In this document: positions 25,621 to 34,426 of the stretch, piece after piece | How positions within the stretch are numbered: position 1 is the stretch's first letter | Layout: the number at the start of each line of letters is the position of its first letter | DNA from: JAPOXR01 sp965219635 | GTDB taxonomy: Bacteria; Pseudomonadota; Alphaproteobacteria; Rhodobacterales; Rhodobacteraceae | Direction: 5' to 3' | Length of the DNA stretch: 64,000 bases | Assembly: GCA_965219635.1 (NCBI GenBank) | Contig: OZ244783.1 | Location: 186,001 to 250,000, forward strand | Program-made: the position numbers and the translations under genes | The notes under the pieces: generated by a model | Databases searched by the model: none | What the model was told of the DNA's origin: nothing | Seen by the model: only the letters and a program-made list of their open reading frames with translations

Positions 25621-26256
25621 TCGGTTATCCTCAGGCTGGTTGATGAACCATGTATTCGGCTGACCCAATTCAGATCAAGTGCCCAGTGGCAAGTATAGCT
25701 GGTTTGAACCACGACTTTGGCTTTGCAACTTCTCTCAATTTTGCCTGTTGCGGGTTGGGGTGCCGGGGAAACCGGAGTGCCGCCTGCCGGGTTGGCCGGC
25801 AGCGTTGCAGTGGAGGGCGGTGAATTGGATCGAATGGTGACGTCCCGGTTGGCTTAGGCTTTACCGTCATTTCACTGCCGTCTGACGCGCGTAGTTGGGT
25901 ATCCACCGGTATCACAGCAGCAAATTGCGGTTCTGAAGGTGCTCGTCCTGCGAGGCAGCAGACGCTCCGTGTCAGCAAGCCAAGATTTCTGATCGCCGGT
26001 TGTTGCAGGGGGCTGGCACTGTTTCGCCAGAGTTCATCGTGTTCCTCGGGGATCGTGCGAGGGGATCGGAGCAGTGCCGTAATTCATGCCGCCGGAATAC
26101 TGAATCCGGGAACCAACCCAACCGGTATTCGGGCTGGCTTGCCGCTTTGGCCGATGCCGTTTGCCCGTTGACATTTTTCGATTACTGCCTTTAGGCTTCC
26201 TTCGAAATTCCGGGCAGCAAGTCACGGAATTCTCAATCAAAGGAAGGAACGCAATC
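25621..26256. other. Divergent intergenic region
   Basis: About 635 bases between the ureohydrolase and the binding-protein gene. I find no credible gene. A possible minus-strand -10 element TATACT is at 25692-25697 (plus-strand AGTATA), 72 bases from the ureohydrolase start, without a clear -35. AAGGAAGGAACG just before 26257 is the ribosome-binding site of the importer operon. Confidence 0.4.
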
Positions 26257-27216
26257 ATGCGAAAACTGGTAACCAAGACCGCGATCGCCGGGGTTGGAAT
26301 CGCAGGCGCCTTTTCGGCGGCGCAGGCGGCCGATGTCGTGATCGGAGTGCCGAACTGGACATCGGTGAAGGCAACTGCCCACATCCTCGAAGTTGTGATC
26401 GAAGATTATCTGGGGCTGGACGTCGAACTGCAGAACGGAACAAATCCGATCATATTCGAAGCCATGGACAAGGGGTCGATGCACGCGCATCCAGAGGTGT
26501 GGATCCCCAACCAGCAGAACCTGCACAACACATTTGCCGAAGAAAAAGGCACCGTTGCCCGGAATCCGAATTTCGTCGCTGGCATCCAGGCGATGTGCGT
26601 TCCCACCGCTATTGCCGAACAACACGACATCAGGTCGATTGATGACCTGACCGACCCGGTAAAGTCGGCGCTGTTTGACACTGACGGCGACGGAAAAGGG
26701 GAAATCTGGATTGGTGCGCCTGGTTGGGCGTCAACCAATGTCGAGAAGATCCGTGCCAAGTCATACGGCTACGACCAGACAATGGTCATGACCGAGTATG
26801 ACGAGACGCTGGCATATGCCAACCTTGACACGGCGGTTGCTGCCGGCGAACCATGGGTCGGCTTCTGCTACACTCCGCATCACGTCTTCGTCCTGCATGA
26901 CCTTCATATTCTGGAGGAGCCGCCGTTCGATGCCGCGAAGTGGAACGTCATCCAGCCGACAGATGATCCGAACTGGTTGGAAAAGTCTGATGCCGGAGTT
27001 GCATGGGACACTGCAAACCTTCACCTCTATTATGCGAAGTCGATTGAAGACACGCATCCGGAAGTTGCGACACTGTTCCAGAACATGGACCTGAATGTCG
27101 AACTGGTCAGCGCCATGACATATGCACTGACTGTCGAAAAGCAGGATGCAACCGAGCATGCCAGAGAGTGGGTAGCCGCCAACGAGGATCTGGTCTTCAG
27201 TTGGCTCGGGCAATAG
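26257..27216 (+). CDS. Glycine-betaine-type ABC substrate-binding protein (ProX/OpuAC)
   Basis: Periplasmic binding protein of the OpuAC fold, 319 residues. The signal peptide (residues 1-25, TKTAIAGVGIAGAFSAAQA) is cleaved before ADVVIGVPNW. Aromatic residues typical of a quaternary-amine cage are visible in GVPNWTSVKATAHILE, HPEVWIPNQQN and EPWVGFCYTPHHVF. Ligands could be glycine betaine, proline betaine, choline or a guanidino compound, given the neighbouring ureohydrolase. AAGGAAGG precedes the ATG; the earlier in-frame ATG at 26161 lacks support. Confidence 0.92.
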   Translation: MRKLVTKTAIAGVGIAGAFSAAQAADVVIGVPNWTSVKATAHILEVVIEDYLGLDVELQNGTNPIIFEAMDKGSMHAHPEVWIPNQQNLHNTFAEEKGTVARNPNFVAGIQAMCVPTAIAEQHDIRSIDDLTDPVKSALFDTDGDGKGEIWIGAPGWASTNVEKIRAKSYGYDQTMVMTEYDETLAYANLDTAVAAGEPWVGFCYTPHHVFVLHDLHILEEPPFDAAKWNVIQPTDDPNWLEKSDAGVAWDTANLHLYYAKSIEDTHPEVATLFQNMDLNVELVSAMTYALTVEKQDATEHAREWVAANEDLVFSWLGQ

Positions 27217-27229
27217 CCCTAATCATACT

Positions 27230-27270
27230 CGGCCGCCCGGACCCGGGCGGCCGCATTTCCCAATTTTTTT
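27230..27270 (+). terminator. Stem-loop and T run between binding-protein and ATPase genes
   Basis: CGGCCGCCCGG and CCGGGCGGCCG (27230-27253) form an 11-base stem with a tiny loop. Seven T follow at 27264-27270, ten bases after the stem. It probably acts as a leaky terminator that favours binding-protein mRNA over the ATPase and permease messages. Confidence 0.6.
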
Positions 27271-27284
27271 GAAGGGCAAACCAC

Positions 27285-28322
27285 ATGACTGATACAGTCG
27301 TGAAACTTAGCAGTGTGTGGAAGATCTTCGGGGAACGCGCCAAGGAAGCAATGGAGGCTGTCCAGTCCGAAGGGATTGGAAAGACCGAAGTTCTTGAGCG
27401 CTATGCCTGCGTCGTGGGTGTTCAGGACGCAAGCTTTGAAGTCCCGAAGGGAGAGATCTTCTGCATCATGGGCCTGTCGGGGTCAGGAAAATCCACCCTG
27501 GTCAGGCACGTCAATCGTCTCATTGAACCCACACACGGCCAGATCGAAATCCTCGGCCGCGATGTCGGGGCCATGTCGCCGTCGGAACTGCGCAATGTCA
27601 GGGCCCAGCAGATCGGCATGGTGTTCCAGCACATGGCGCTGCTGCCGCACCGGTCGGTGCGTGACAATGTGGCCTATCCACTGGAAATCCGGAACATCTC
27701 CAAATCCAAGCGCTGGGCGATTTCCGATCATGCACTGGAGTTGGTGGATCTTGTCGGTTTTGAGGACCGGCTTCCCAGGGAACTCTCAGGTGGAATGCAG
27801 CAACGCGTCGGGATCGCTCGCGCCCTGGCATCGGATCCTGAAATCCTCCTGATGGATGAGCCATTTTCGGCACTCGATCCGCTGATCCGGCTGCAACTGC
27901 AGGATCAGTTCAAGGCGCTGGTCGCGCAGCTTCAGAAGACGACCTTGTTCATTACTCATGACCTCGACGAAGCCATCAGGATCGGACACCGGATTGCCAT
28001 CATGAAAGATGGTGTCATCGTTCAGATCGGGACTCCGGAAGAAATCGTGATGGACCCAGCCGATGACTATGTGCGGGAGTTCGTCAAGGGGATTTCCAAG
28101 CTGAAGCTTGTCAAGGCCCACTCGATCATGGAGCCTGTGGACAGCTATTCCGGTTCACTGGATGGCGCTCCCAGAGCTGACCATTTGGCTGACCTGGATC
28201 AGCTGATTGATCACGCGGTCGGGTCTGACCAGCCGGTTGTGATTGTCGAAGGCGACCAGATGGTTGGCGTTGTGACCAAGCCGCGATTGCTGCGCGGAAT
28301 TCAGGGAGGCAAAGACGAATGA
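27285..28322 (+). CDS. Glycine-betaine-type ABC transporter ATPase (ProV/OpuAA)
   Basis: ATPase subunit of 345 residues. Walker A GLSGSGKST, Q-loop QHMALLPHRSV, signature LSGGMQQRVGIARALA, Walker B ILLMDEPFSALDPL and switch ITHDLDEA are intact. The N-terminal insertion GERAKEAMEAVQSEGIGKTEVLERYACVVGVQDASF is characteristic of ProV. The C-terminal part after residue 270 is a shortened regulatory region in which only one CBS-like segment (QPVVIVEGDQMVGVVTKPRLLRGI) is recognisable. Overlaps the permease by ATGA. Confidence 0.93.
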   Translation: MTDTVVKLSSVWKIFGERAKEAMEAVQSEGIGKTEVLERYACVVGVQDASFEVPKGEIFCIMGLSGSGKSTLVRHVNRLIEPTHGQIEILGRDVGAMSPSELRNVRAQQIGMVFQHMALLPHRSVRDNVAYPLEIRNISKSKRWAISDHALELVDLVGFEDRLPRELSGGMQQRVGIARALASDPEILLMDEPFSALDPLIRLQLQDQFKALVAQLQKTTLFITHDLDEAIRIGHRIAIMKDGVIVQIGTPEEIVMDPADDYVREFVKGISKLKLVKAHSIMEPVDSYSGSLDGAPRADHLADLDQLIDHAVGSDQPVVIVEGDQMVGVVTKPRLLRGIQGGKDE

Positions 28323-29902
28323 GTGACATTCAGGAAACAACAGTCACGGCCGCCTCGGATATTCAGGTAGACCGCGACGCATTGGATGCCTCGATTGCTG
28401 AGTTTGTCGGGAAGAATGCTACCTACTATCAGGACGTTTTTCACAAGGTCCATGAAGGCACAGGCGTATTGCCCAAGACCTTCAACTGGGCAGCTGCGCT
28501 TCTCGGTCCCATTTGGGCGGGAATGCGCGGCGTCTGGGGGATATTCTGGGGATTTCTGATCCTCGAGATGATTGCGTGGGTGCAAATCGGCCGCGGCCTT
28601 TGGGGGAACCCAGGAGCCGAACTTGTGGAACGCGCCGAAACCCAGATGGCAAGAGCCGCTGAATTCCTCGAAAGGGCCGAAGAAGCCCGGCAGGCGGGAG
28701 AGGACCCGGCGAGGTTTGAGAGGCTCGCCGACAACATCTCCCGGGCAGCCGAGCGGAGCCTTGAGGAAGCAGAATTGCTGAACGCAGAGAGCCTCAGCAT
28801 ACTTGTCACTGGCATCGTTCTGTTTGTCTTGTTCAAGCTTGCATTGGGGTTCTATGCCAACAACGTCTACGAGAAACAGTATTCCCGTTGGCGCATCAGT
28901 CCGTCGGAGACGGAATCCGGGACCAAGCCGCGCAATCTGGTTCTTGCGATTGTGCTGGTGGCGGTGATTGCTCCGTTAACGATTTACAAGTTTACGGTAG
29001 CCAGTCCCTCGGAATTGCTGAATGCCTTCCCCGAGAAGGAAGTCAGCAGTGTATTCCTGGAGGCGGAGGGCGAGACGCTCTACAGCCAGTTTGCTTCTTG
29101 GCTTGAGGATCGGATCGACGCTGCGGCTATTGCCGGAGGCGGTGCGTTCGACGGGATTACAGCTGGTGTACGATCAATCCTGAATGCCATGACTCTCGCA
29201 TTGATTGTGACACCTTGGCCCGTGGTGATGGTTGTGATCTGTGTTACGGCCTGGCGCGCCGCGGGACCCAGGATAGCCATATTCACGGCGGCGGCCTTGG
29301 CGTACATTGCGGTCCTGGGTTACTGGGAATTGGCGATGGAAACCGTGGCGCTGGTGGGCGCAGCGGTGATCCTGTGCGTCATATTCGGCATTCCGCTCGG
29401 GATATGGTTCGGAAAGTCGCAGAGGGCCTACAAGATCGCCGAGCCGGTACTTGACCTGATGCAGACACTGCCGGCTTTCGTGTATCTGATACCGATCATT
29501 GCGTTCTTCGGGACGGGCAATCCGCCAGGCATTCTGGCTACGATCATATTCGGAATGCCGCCTGTCATCAGGCTGACAGCACTGGGAATCCGGGGTGTGC
29601 CCGGCAGCATCAAGGAAGCTGCGTCTGCGTTCGGCGCGTCGCGCCTGCAGCTGCTGAAGGATGTAGAGGTGCCTCTGGCGTTGCCGTCAATCATGACCGG
29701 GGTGAACCAGACAATCCTCATGTGCCTGTCCATGGTCGTGATCATTTCGCTGATCGGAGGCGGTGGGCTGGGCAAGGAGATCCTTGAGGCCCTGCAATAT
29801 GCGGCCAAGGGACCAGGCCTTTTGGGTGGTTTCGCAATCCTGTTCTGCGCAATGGTCATTGACCGGATTGTTCAGGGTGCATTCAGGCGGGCAGACCAGT
29901 AG
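28319..29902 (+). CDS. Glycine-betaine-type ABC permease with extended N-terminus (ProW)
   Basis: Permease of the same importer, 527 residues, well above the roughly 280-350 of most ProW/OpuAB proteins. The C-terminal 200 residues hold the binding-protein-dependent permease domain with EAASAFGASRLQLLKDVEVPLALPSI, the ATPase-contact motif. The first 240 residues are an extension: a TM pair around WAAALLGPIWAGMRGVWGIFWG, a charged, heptad-like segment (about residues 95-155, rich in ERAE, AARAAE, LEEAELL), then further helices. The coiled-coil segment should lie outside the membrane and could contact the binding protein or sense osmolarity; that is inference. Confidence 0.9.
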   Translation: MSDIQETTVTAASDIQVDRDALDASIAEFVGKNATYYQDVFHKVHEGTGVLPKTFNWAAALLGPIWAGMRGVWGIFWGFLILEMIAWVQIGRGLWGNPGAELVERAETQMARAAEFLERAEEARQAGEDPARFERLADNISRAAERSLEEAELLNAESLSILVTGIVLFVLFKLALGFYANNVYEKQYSRWRISPSETESGTKPRNLVLAIVLVAVIAPLTIYKFTVASPSELLNAFPEKEVSSVFLEAEGETLYSQFASWLEDRIDAAAIAGGGAFDGITAGVRSILNAMTLALIVTPWPVVMVVICVTAWRAAGPRIAIFTAAALAYIAVLGYWELAMETVALVGAAVILCVIFGIPLGIWFGKSQRAYKIAEPVLDLMQTLPAFVYLIPIIAFFGTGNPPGILATIIFGMPPVIRLTALGIRGVPGSIKEAASAFGASRLQLLKDVEVPLALPSIMTGVNQTILMCLSMVVIISLIGGGGLGKEILEALQYAAKGPGLLGGFAILFCAMVIDRIVQGAFRRADQ

Positions 29903-30387
29903 GCGCTGGATCCGGGTCCACTTGAGGACAGCCGCCAGGCGCGGCTGGGATTGAAAATAGCAGGGCGGTCGGCCAAGCCAGTAGGCATGAGGGCCTGCCG
30001 CCCAATTCGCGCATCCCCAACCATCCGCAGCCTGCGGCTCCATCATTTCATCCGGTGGAATGTGGCACCGCTTGCCAATTGCTGCAGATGAACAGGGATT
30101 CGCAATTGGCTTGTGACCCCGGCGCGGTTAGATCAAGCATGACCGGCGAGCATGGGAGAATGTCGCCGAATGCCACCCAATTCATGCAGTGCTCCGGTTT
30201 GGAATTGTTCAAGACAACGGTGGCAAGGCATTCTGAACCGCCGTCAATGCCAACCTTGGGTCAGTGTTTCCCGTTTGCAGGAATCCGCCCGGCTTTCCGT
30301 CTTCTTCGGTAGGCATGCGGAGGTCCCACGATCGCAACTGCGAGCCAATTGCCACCTTGGTTGCCGGAAACAGAAGGCAGTTCAGGT
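29903..30387. other. Intergenic region between convergent transcripts
   Basis: About 485 bases between the end of the permease gene and the end of a minus-strand LysR gene. I see no gene and no strong terminator hairpin; short frames here look like chance. Confidence 0.5.
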
Positions 30388-31311
30388 TCAGCGGGCTGCG
30401 TATCGTTTCAAGAAACCGGTCAACCGGTCCTTGAAGACAAGCAGGTCCGGATGATCCCGGTCCTTGCGTCTCGACCAGAACGCGATGTTGCGTTTGGGAA
30501 AGGATCCGCCAACTGGCACCGGACCCAGATGCTTCATCATGCGGGACAGGGAGGTCAGCCGCCGGGGAAGAACGCAAAGAGTGTTCGTGTTGGCAAGGAC
30601 TTCCAGGACAATGTTTATGTCGCCAGTGAATGCAATGATTTCAGGCACATTCTTCAGTCCGAGCTGTGAAAGCACCTCCTTGTTGGAGCCGTATATTCCC
30701 GACAGGGCGCCGACGGAGATCCAGGCCTGTTGTTCCAATTCTTCAACCGGGACAGGAGCAGTGCGGACAGTAAGAGGATTTTGCCGGCCGGCGAACACGG
30801 ACAGTTCGTCATCCATGACGGTCGTTTGAACAAGATCATCCTGAAACAGATGCATTTGTTCGGGCGCCAGCACCACATCAAGTTCGTTGGCGTTGAGCCC
30901 CTCAATGAGGCGCGATGCTGTTGCAGAGACAACCTTCAGTGCAAATTCTGGCGGATTTCTAATGGTTTCAGTGAAGAAGTCACCCATCACCGACACAGCC
31001 AGCATCGGACCGACGCCCACGCGAAGCTCTCTCTCCAGCCCACCCTTCCATAAGTCGACAACGCTCTCTGCGGCAGCGCGGTTTTCGGCAATCTTCCTTC
31101 CGATGAACACCAGGCGCTCCCCGATGTTTGTCGGGCGGACGCCGTGTGGTTCCCGCTCAAGGATCTTTCCGCCGACATGATCTTCCATAACCTGAACTGC
31201 GCGGGTCAGGGTTGGCTGGGTCACATGGAGCTTTTGGGCTGCCCGGCTCATCGACCCAAGATCGGCGATCTCTGCCAGCCAAAGGAGGTGCTTTGCGTCA
31301 AGCATTGTCAT
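30388..31311 (-). CDS. LysR-family transcriptional regulator
   Basis: LysR-type regulator of 307 residues with an N-terminal helix-turn-helix (MSRAAQKLHVTQPTLTRAVQVMEDHVGGKILER) and a C-terminal effector domain. It is divergent from the TAXI-TRAP-sulfatase-TPP operon, the classical position of a LysR activator for the opposite operon. The start could be 31311 or the ATG at 31305, which has GGAAA closer to the ideal spacing. Confidence 0.9.
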   Translation of the reverse strand: MTMLDAKHLLWLAEIADLGSMSRAAQKLHVTQPTLTRAVQVMEDHVGGKILEREPHGVRPTNIGERLVFIGRKIAENRAAAESVVDLWKGGLERELRVGVGPMLAVSVMGDFFTETIRNPPEFALKVVSATASRLIEGLNANELDVVLAPEQMHLFQDDLVQTTVMDDELSVFAGRQNPLTVRTAPVPVEELEQQAWISVGALSGIYGSNKEVLSQLGLKNVPEIIAFTGDINIVLEVLANTNTLCVLPRRLTSLSRMMKHLGPVPVGGSFPKRNIAFWSRRKDRDHPDLLVFKDRLTGFLKRYAAR

Positions 31312-31380
31312 TTCCGGTATGCAAGAATGTATAGCAAGAGACTATTATTTGATTCCTGTTATGCCAACTCTTTCCGGTAT
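31311..31380. promoter_or_regulatory. Direct repeat in the LysR/TAXI divergent promoter region
   Basis: TTTCCGGTAT occurs at 31311-31320 and again at 31371-31380, exactly 60 bases apart and therefore on nearly the same face of the helix. The first copy touches the LysR start codon, the second lies about 40 bases before the TAXI gene. A binding site pair for the regulator is possible. Confidence 0.3.
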
Positions 31381-31421
31381 CAGTTCGCAGATTGCTTTCG
31401 AGCGGCAAAAGGAGAAACCAA

Positions 31422-32426
31422 ATGAACCGCATTCGAACCGTAGTTTCTGGGGCGATAGTAGCCGTCGCAACCGCAACCGCACCGGCAGTTGCCGAAACAC
31501 TGAAAGCCGAAGGTGGGTCTGCTGCCAGCCTTGGCGCCCTGATCCCGCAGCTTCTGTCGAAATACACGGCTGAAGATCACGAAATCCGCGTCAATGTTGA
31601 CCAGACACTGACCCGGGCGGCGCTGAAGGTCGCAACTGGTGCCATCGATATTGCGACAACCCCTGCGGGCGCCTTTCATAGAATGACCAAGGGTACGGGT
31701 CCCTATAAGCAGCTGGGGGAGGAAGCGGTCGAAGCGTCCGCGAGTATCCGGTCCCTGTTTTCTTTCCTTGGCGGCCATGTTCACGTGATCGTCTATGCCG
31801 ACAGCGGCATTGAGACTTGGGAAGACATTCGTGGCAAGCGTGTCTTCCTTGGCCCACCGGCAGGATCGTTTGGTGCCCAGACGACCGCGATGATCGAGTC
31901 GGTTACCGGGATGAAGGCCGGCGAGGATTATGAGGGTATCAAATTGGCTTGGTCCGCTGCCAATCAGGCCTTTGAGGACGGCAAGTTCGATGTCTTCATG
32001 CGCTCCGGAACCATGGGTTCAGCTGCAATTGAACAGTTCGGTACCGCCAAGAAGTTCAATATCCTTGGCATCCCCGAAAGCGTCATCGGCACTCCTGCCT
32101 GGGACAAGTATCTTCAAACGCCCGGTTACGCAGCCGATGTGCTTCCAGCCGGAACATATTCCAACCAGGCCAACAACGACCGGGACCTCCTGGCATCAGC
32201 CTATGTAATGTTCATGAGCGTCAACAAGGACATGAGCGACGAAACTGCCTATGATCTGACCAAGGCAATGTTTGAAAACCTTGACGATGCCCATGCAGTC
32301 AATGCAGGCTTGGCTCCGTTGACGCTGGAGAACGCTTTTGTTTCCTTGGCTGCGCCACTTCATCCGGAGGCAATACGCTATTACGAAGAAGCCGGCGTTG
32401 CTGTCCCGGACCATCTGCGTCCGTAG
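31422..32426 (+). CDS. TAXI-family TRAP transporter solute-binding protein
   Basis: Periplasmic solute-binding protein of the TAXI branch of TRAP transporters, 334 residues. The signal peptide is TVVSGAIVAVATATAPAVAE, then LKAEGGSAASLGALIPQLLSKY. The region IETWEDIRGKRVFLGPPAGSFGAQTTAMIESV is the hallmark of TAXI proteins. AAGGAGA precedes the ATG at 31422. The ligand is unknown; TAXI proteins are thought to bind dicarboxylates or amino acids. It is followed by a GC stem-loop and the fused permease. Confidence 0.92.
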   Translation: MNRIRTVVSGAIVAVATATAPAVAETLKAEGGSAASLGALIPQLLSKYTAEDHEIRVNVDQTLTRAALKVATGAIDIATTPAGAFHRMTKGTGPYKQLGEEAVEASASIRSLFSFLGGHVHVIVYADSGIETWEDIRGKRVFLGPPAGSFGAQTTAMIESVTGMKAGEDYEGIKLAWSAANQAFEDGKFDVFMRSGTMGSAAIEQFGTAKKFNILGIPESVIGTPAWDKYLQTPGYAADVLPAGTYSNQANNDRDLLASAYVMFMSVNKDMSDETAYDLTKAMFENLDDAHAVNAGLAPLTLENAFVSLAAPLHPEAIRYYEEAGVAVPDHLRP

Positions 32427-32441
32427 GTCACAAGAACAGTG

Positions 32442-32465
32442 CGGCGGGCCGGTTTCGGCCCGCCG
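32442..32465 (+). terminator. Stem-loop between TAXI binding-protein and permease genes
   Basis: CGGCGGGCC (32442-32450) pairs perfectly with GGCCCGCCG (32457-32465) over the loop GGTTTC, 15 bases after the stop codon. No T run follows. Position and form match the hairpins after the other binding-protein genes in this window. Confidence 0.6.
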
Positions 32466-32503
32466 GGCAACCCGTTCATGCTGAACGCCAAGGACGACGC
32501 GGT

Positions 32504-34426
32504 ATGACGGCTTCATCCAGCTCAGCGCGCACTCCGAAAGATCGGATCCTGCTTCTGATCGGATTTGCCTTTGCCTGTCTTGGGTTTCTGAATGCCGTTC
32601 CGGATTTCGGGCCACTACCTTCGCTTGGCGTCATCCCCGCTGTTGACCTCCACCCGACTGCCTTTGCTGTCGGTCTGACCGTCGCCTTTCTGACTGTCTC
32701 GCGTTTTTCGGGCACTGGTTTGTATGTAACCGCCCTGAACGCCGTGTTGGTTGCAGTTGGCTTCTATGCTCTTTGGTCCTTCAACGTCGCAGTCACCGAA
32801 GTCGAGGAACAGGGCCTCTTCTTCTTCAGGGAATACCACGCCTGGATGACGGTCATCGCCTGTTCGATCATTCTCTACTTCTGTTGGCGCATCTGGGGAT
32901 TGCCTCTTGCTACGGTAGGCGCCCTGGCGGTCCTGTATTTCTTTTTTGGTGAGCCCTTGCCCGGAATCCTTGGACACGCCGGAATGGACTTCGTGCAGGA
33001 CACACCGGCCGAGCTCTGGTACAATACCGGCGACGGCGTGATGGGGAACATTCTCGCCATCCTGATCAATACCGTCTTTCCTTTCATCATCATGGGCGCC
33101 GTGCTTGAGGGTACAGGCGGCGGCAGTTCCATGATCAAGATCAGCTTCCATGCAATGCGCCGTTTCCGTGGGGGGCCTGCGCACGCGGCGATCATGGCTT
33201 CGTCGCTGTTCGGTACGGTTTCCGGTTCCGCCGTTGCCAATGTGGTCGGAACCGGCGTGATCACCATTCCAATGATCAAGAGGCGCGGCTTCAATCCGAC
33301 TTTCGCTGGTGGAGTGGAGGCGACGGCTTCAACAGGCGGTCAGATCATGCCGCCGATCATGGGCGCAGCTGCGCTGGTGATGGCAGATTTCATTTCGATC
33401 GATTACCTGGTGATCATCATCGCGGCGATAGTGCCGGCGATGGCCTATTATGCCTCACTTTTTACGACCGTTGTATTTGAATCCCGTTCACTGGGCGTGG
33501 AAGCGGCGGAGGCAGCGGAAGTCGATCCGATCAATCAGCAGGACTGGATCAACCTGATCCTGGTTGTCGTGCCGATTTCGATCGTCGTTATCGCCTTGGT
33601 CTCCGGTTTCTCTCCAGCCGGTTCGGCAATGATTGCTCTGTCCTGCCTGCTGGTTCTGAGCTTTCTCAATCCCGAGATGCGGGCCAGGCCGCTCCGCGTT
33701 GCAGAGAGCTTCGCAAGGGGAGGCATCACATTCGGTCGGTTGCTCATGGCTATCGGGACCGTCAGCATCATCATTGCGGTGCTCGGCGCCACGGGCCTGC
33801 CACTGGAATTTGCCAAGGTGATCAGCGGCAATGCCGGAGAGAATCTGCTGCTGGCATTGGTTTTTGCGGCAATCTCGGCACTCATTCTTGGTATGGGCAT
33901 GCCGACATTGCCTGCCTATCTCACAATCGTCATCATCCTTGGTCCTTCACTCACAAGCCTCGGGCTTACCGACCTTACAGCCCATTTCTTTGTCTTCTAC
34001 TTTGGCGTTGCCTCGGCGATCACGCCGCCAGTTGCCATGGCTGCATTTGCAGCAGCTTCGATTTCAGGGGGCGGTTCAATCGCCACTGCGGTCCAGGCCA
34101 CCAGGATCGGCATTGTAATCTTTGCAATCCCATTCCTGTTCGCGTTCAACCCAGTCATGCTGATCATGCCGGAAGCGGGTGGAGAGTTCAGTCTTGCCAC
34201 CTTTGCCTACCTGCTGCTCCGACTGGCAGTGCTGATCTACATGCTCGCCACTGCGGCGAGCCGTTTCGATGCTGCCAGGATGAAGCCGTGGGAGATTGTC
34301 GCGAGGGTGGCTTTCGGGTTGGCCCTGATACATCCGGATCTTGTCATCAACGCGCCCGCACTGGCGATGGCCATTGCAATGGTCTTCCTGCACCGCGTGA
34401 TGTCGAAGAGAGCGGTGCAGGCATGA
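32504..34426 (+). CDS. TRAP transporter fused 4TM/12TM permease
   Basis: Membrane component of the TAXI-TRAP transporter, 640 residues, with the small (4-helix) and large (12-helix) subunits fused, as is usual for TAXI systems. The large-subunit motifs are MASSLFGTVSGSAVANVVGTGVITIPMIKRRGFNPTFAGGVEATASTGGQIMPPIMGAAA in the middle and GMGMPTLPAYLTIVIILGPSL later. It uses an ion gradient, not ATP. Its stop overlaps the sulfatase start as ATGA. Confidence 0.94.
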   Translation: MTASSSSARTPKDRILLLIGFAFACLGFLNAVPDFGPLPSLGVIPAVDLHPTAFAVGLTVAFLTVSRFSGTGLYVTALNAVLVAVGFYALWSFNVAVTEVEEQGLFFFREYHAWMTVIACSIILYFCWRIWGLPLATVGALAVLYFFFGEPLPGILGHAGMDFVQDTPAELWYNTGDGVMGNILAILINTVFPFIIMGAVLEGTGGGSSMIKISFHAMRRFRGGPAHAAIMASSLFGTVSGSAVANVVGTGVITIPMIKRRGFNPTFAGGVEATASTGGQIMPPIMGAAALVMADFISIDYLVIIIAAIVPAMAYYASLFTTVVFESRSLGVEAAEAAEVDPINQQDWINLILVVVPISIVVIALVSGFSPAGSAMIALSCLLVLSFLNPEMRARPLRVAESFARGGITFGRLLMAIGTVSIIIAVLGATGLPLEFAKVISGNAGENLLLALVFAAISALILGMGMPTLPAYLTIVIILGPSLTSLGLTDLTAHFFVFYFGVASAITPPVAMAAFAAASISGGGSIATAVQATRIGIVIFAIPFLFAFNPVMLIMPEAGGEFSLATFAYLLLRLAVLIYMLATAASRFDAARMKPWEIVARVAFGLALIHPDLVINAPALAMAIAMVFLHRVMSKRAVQA

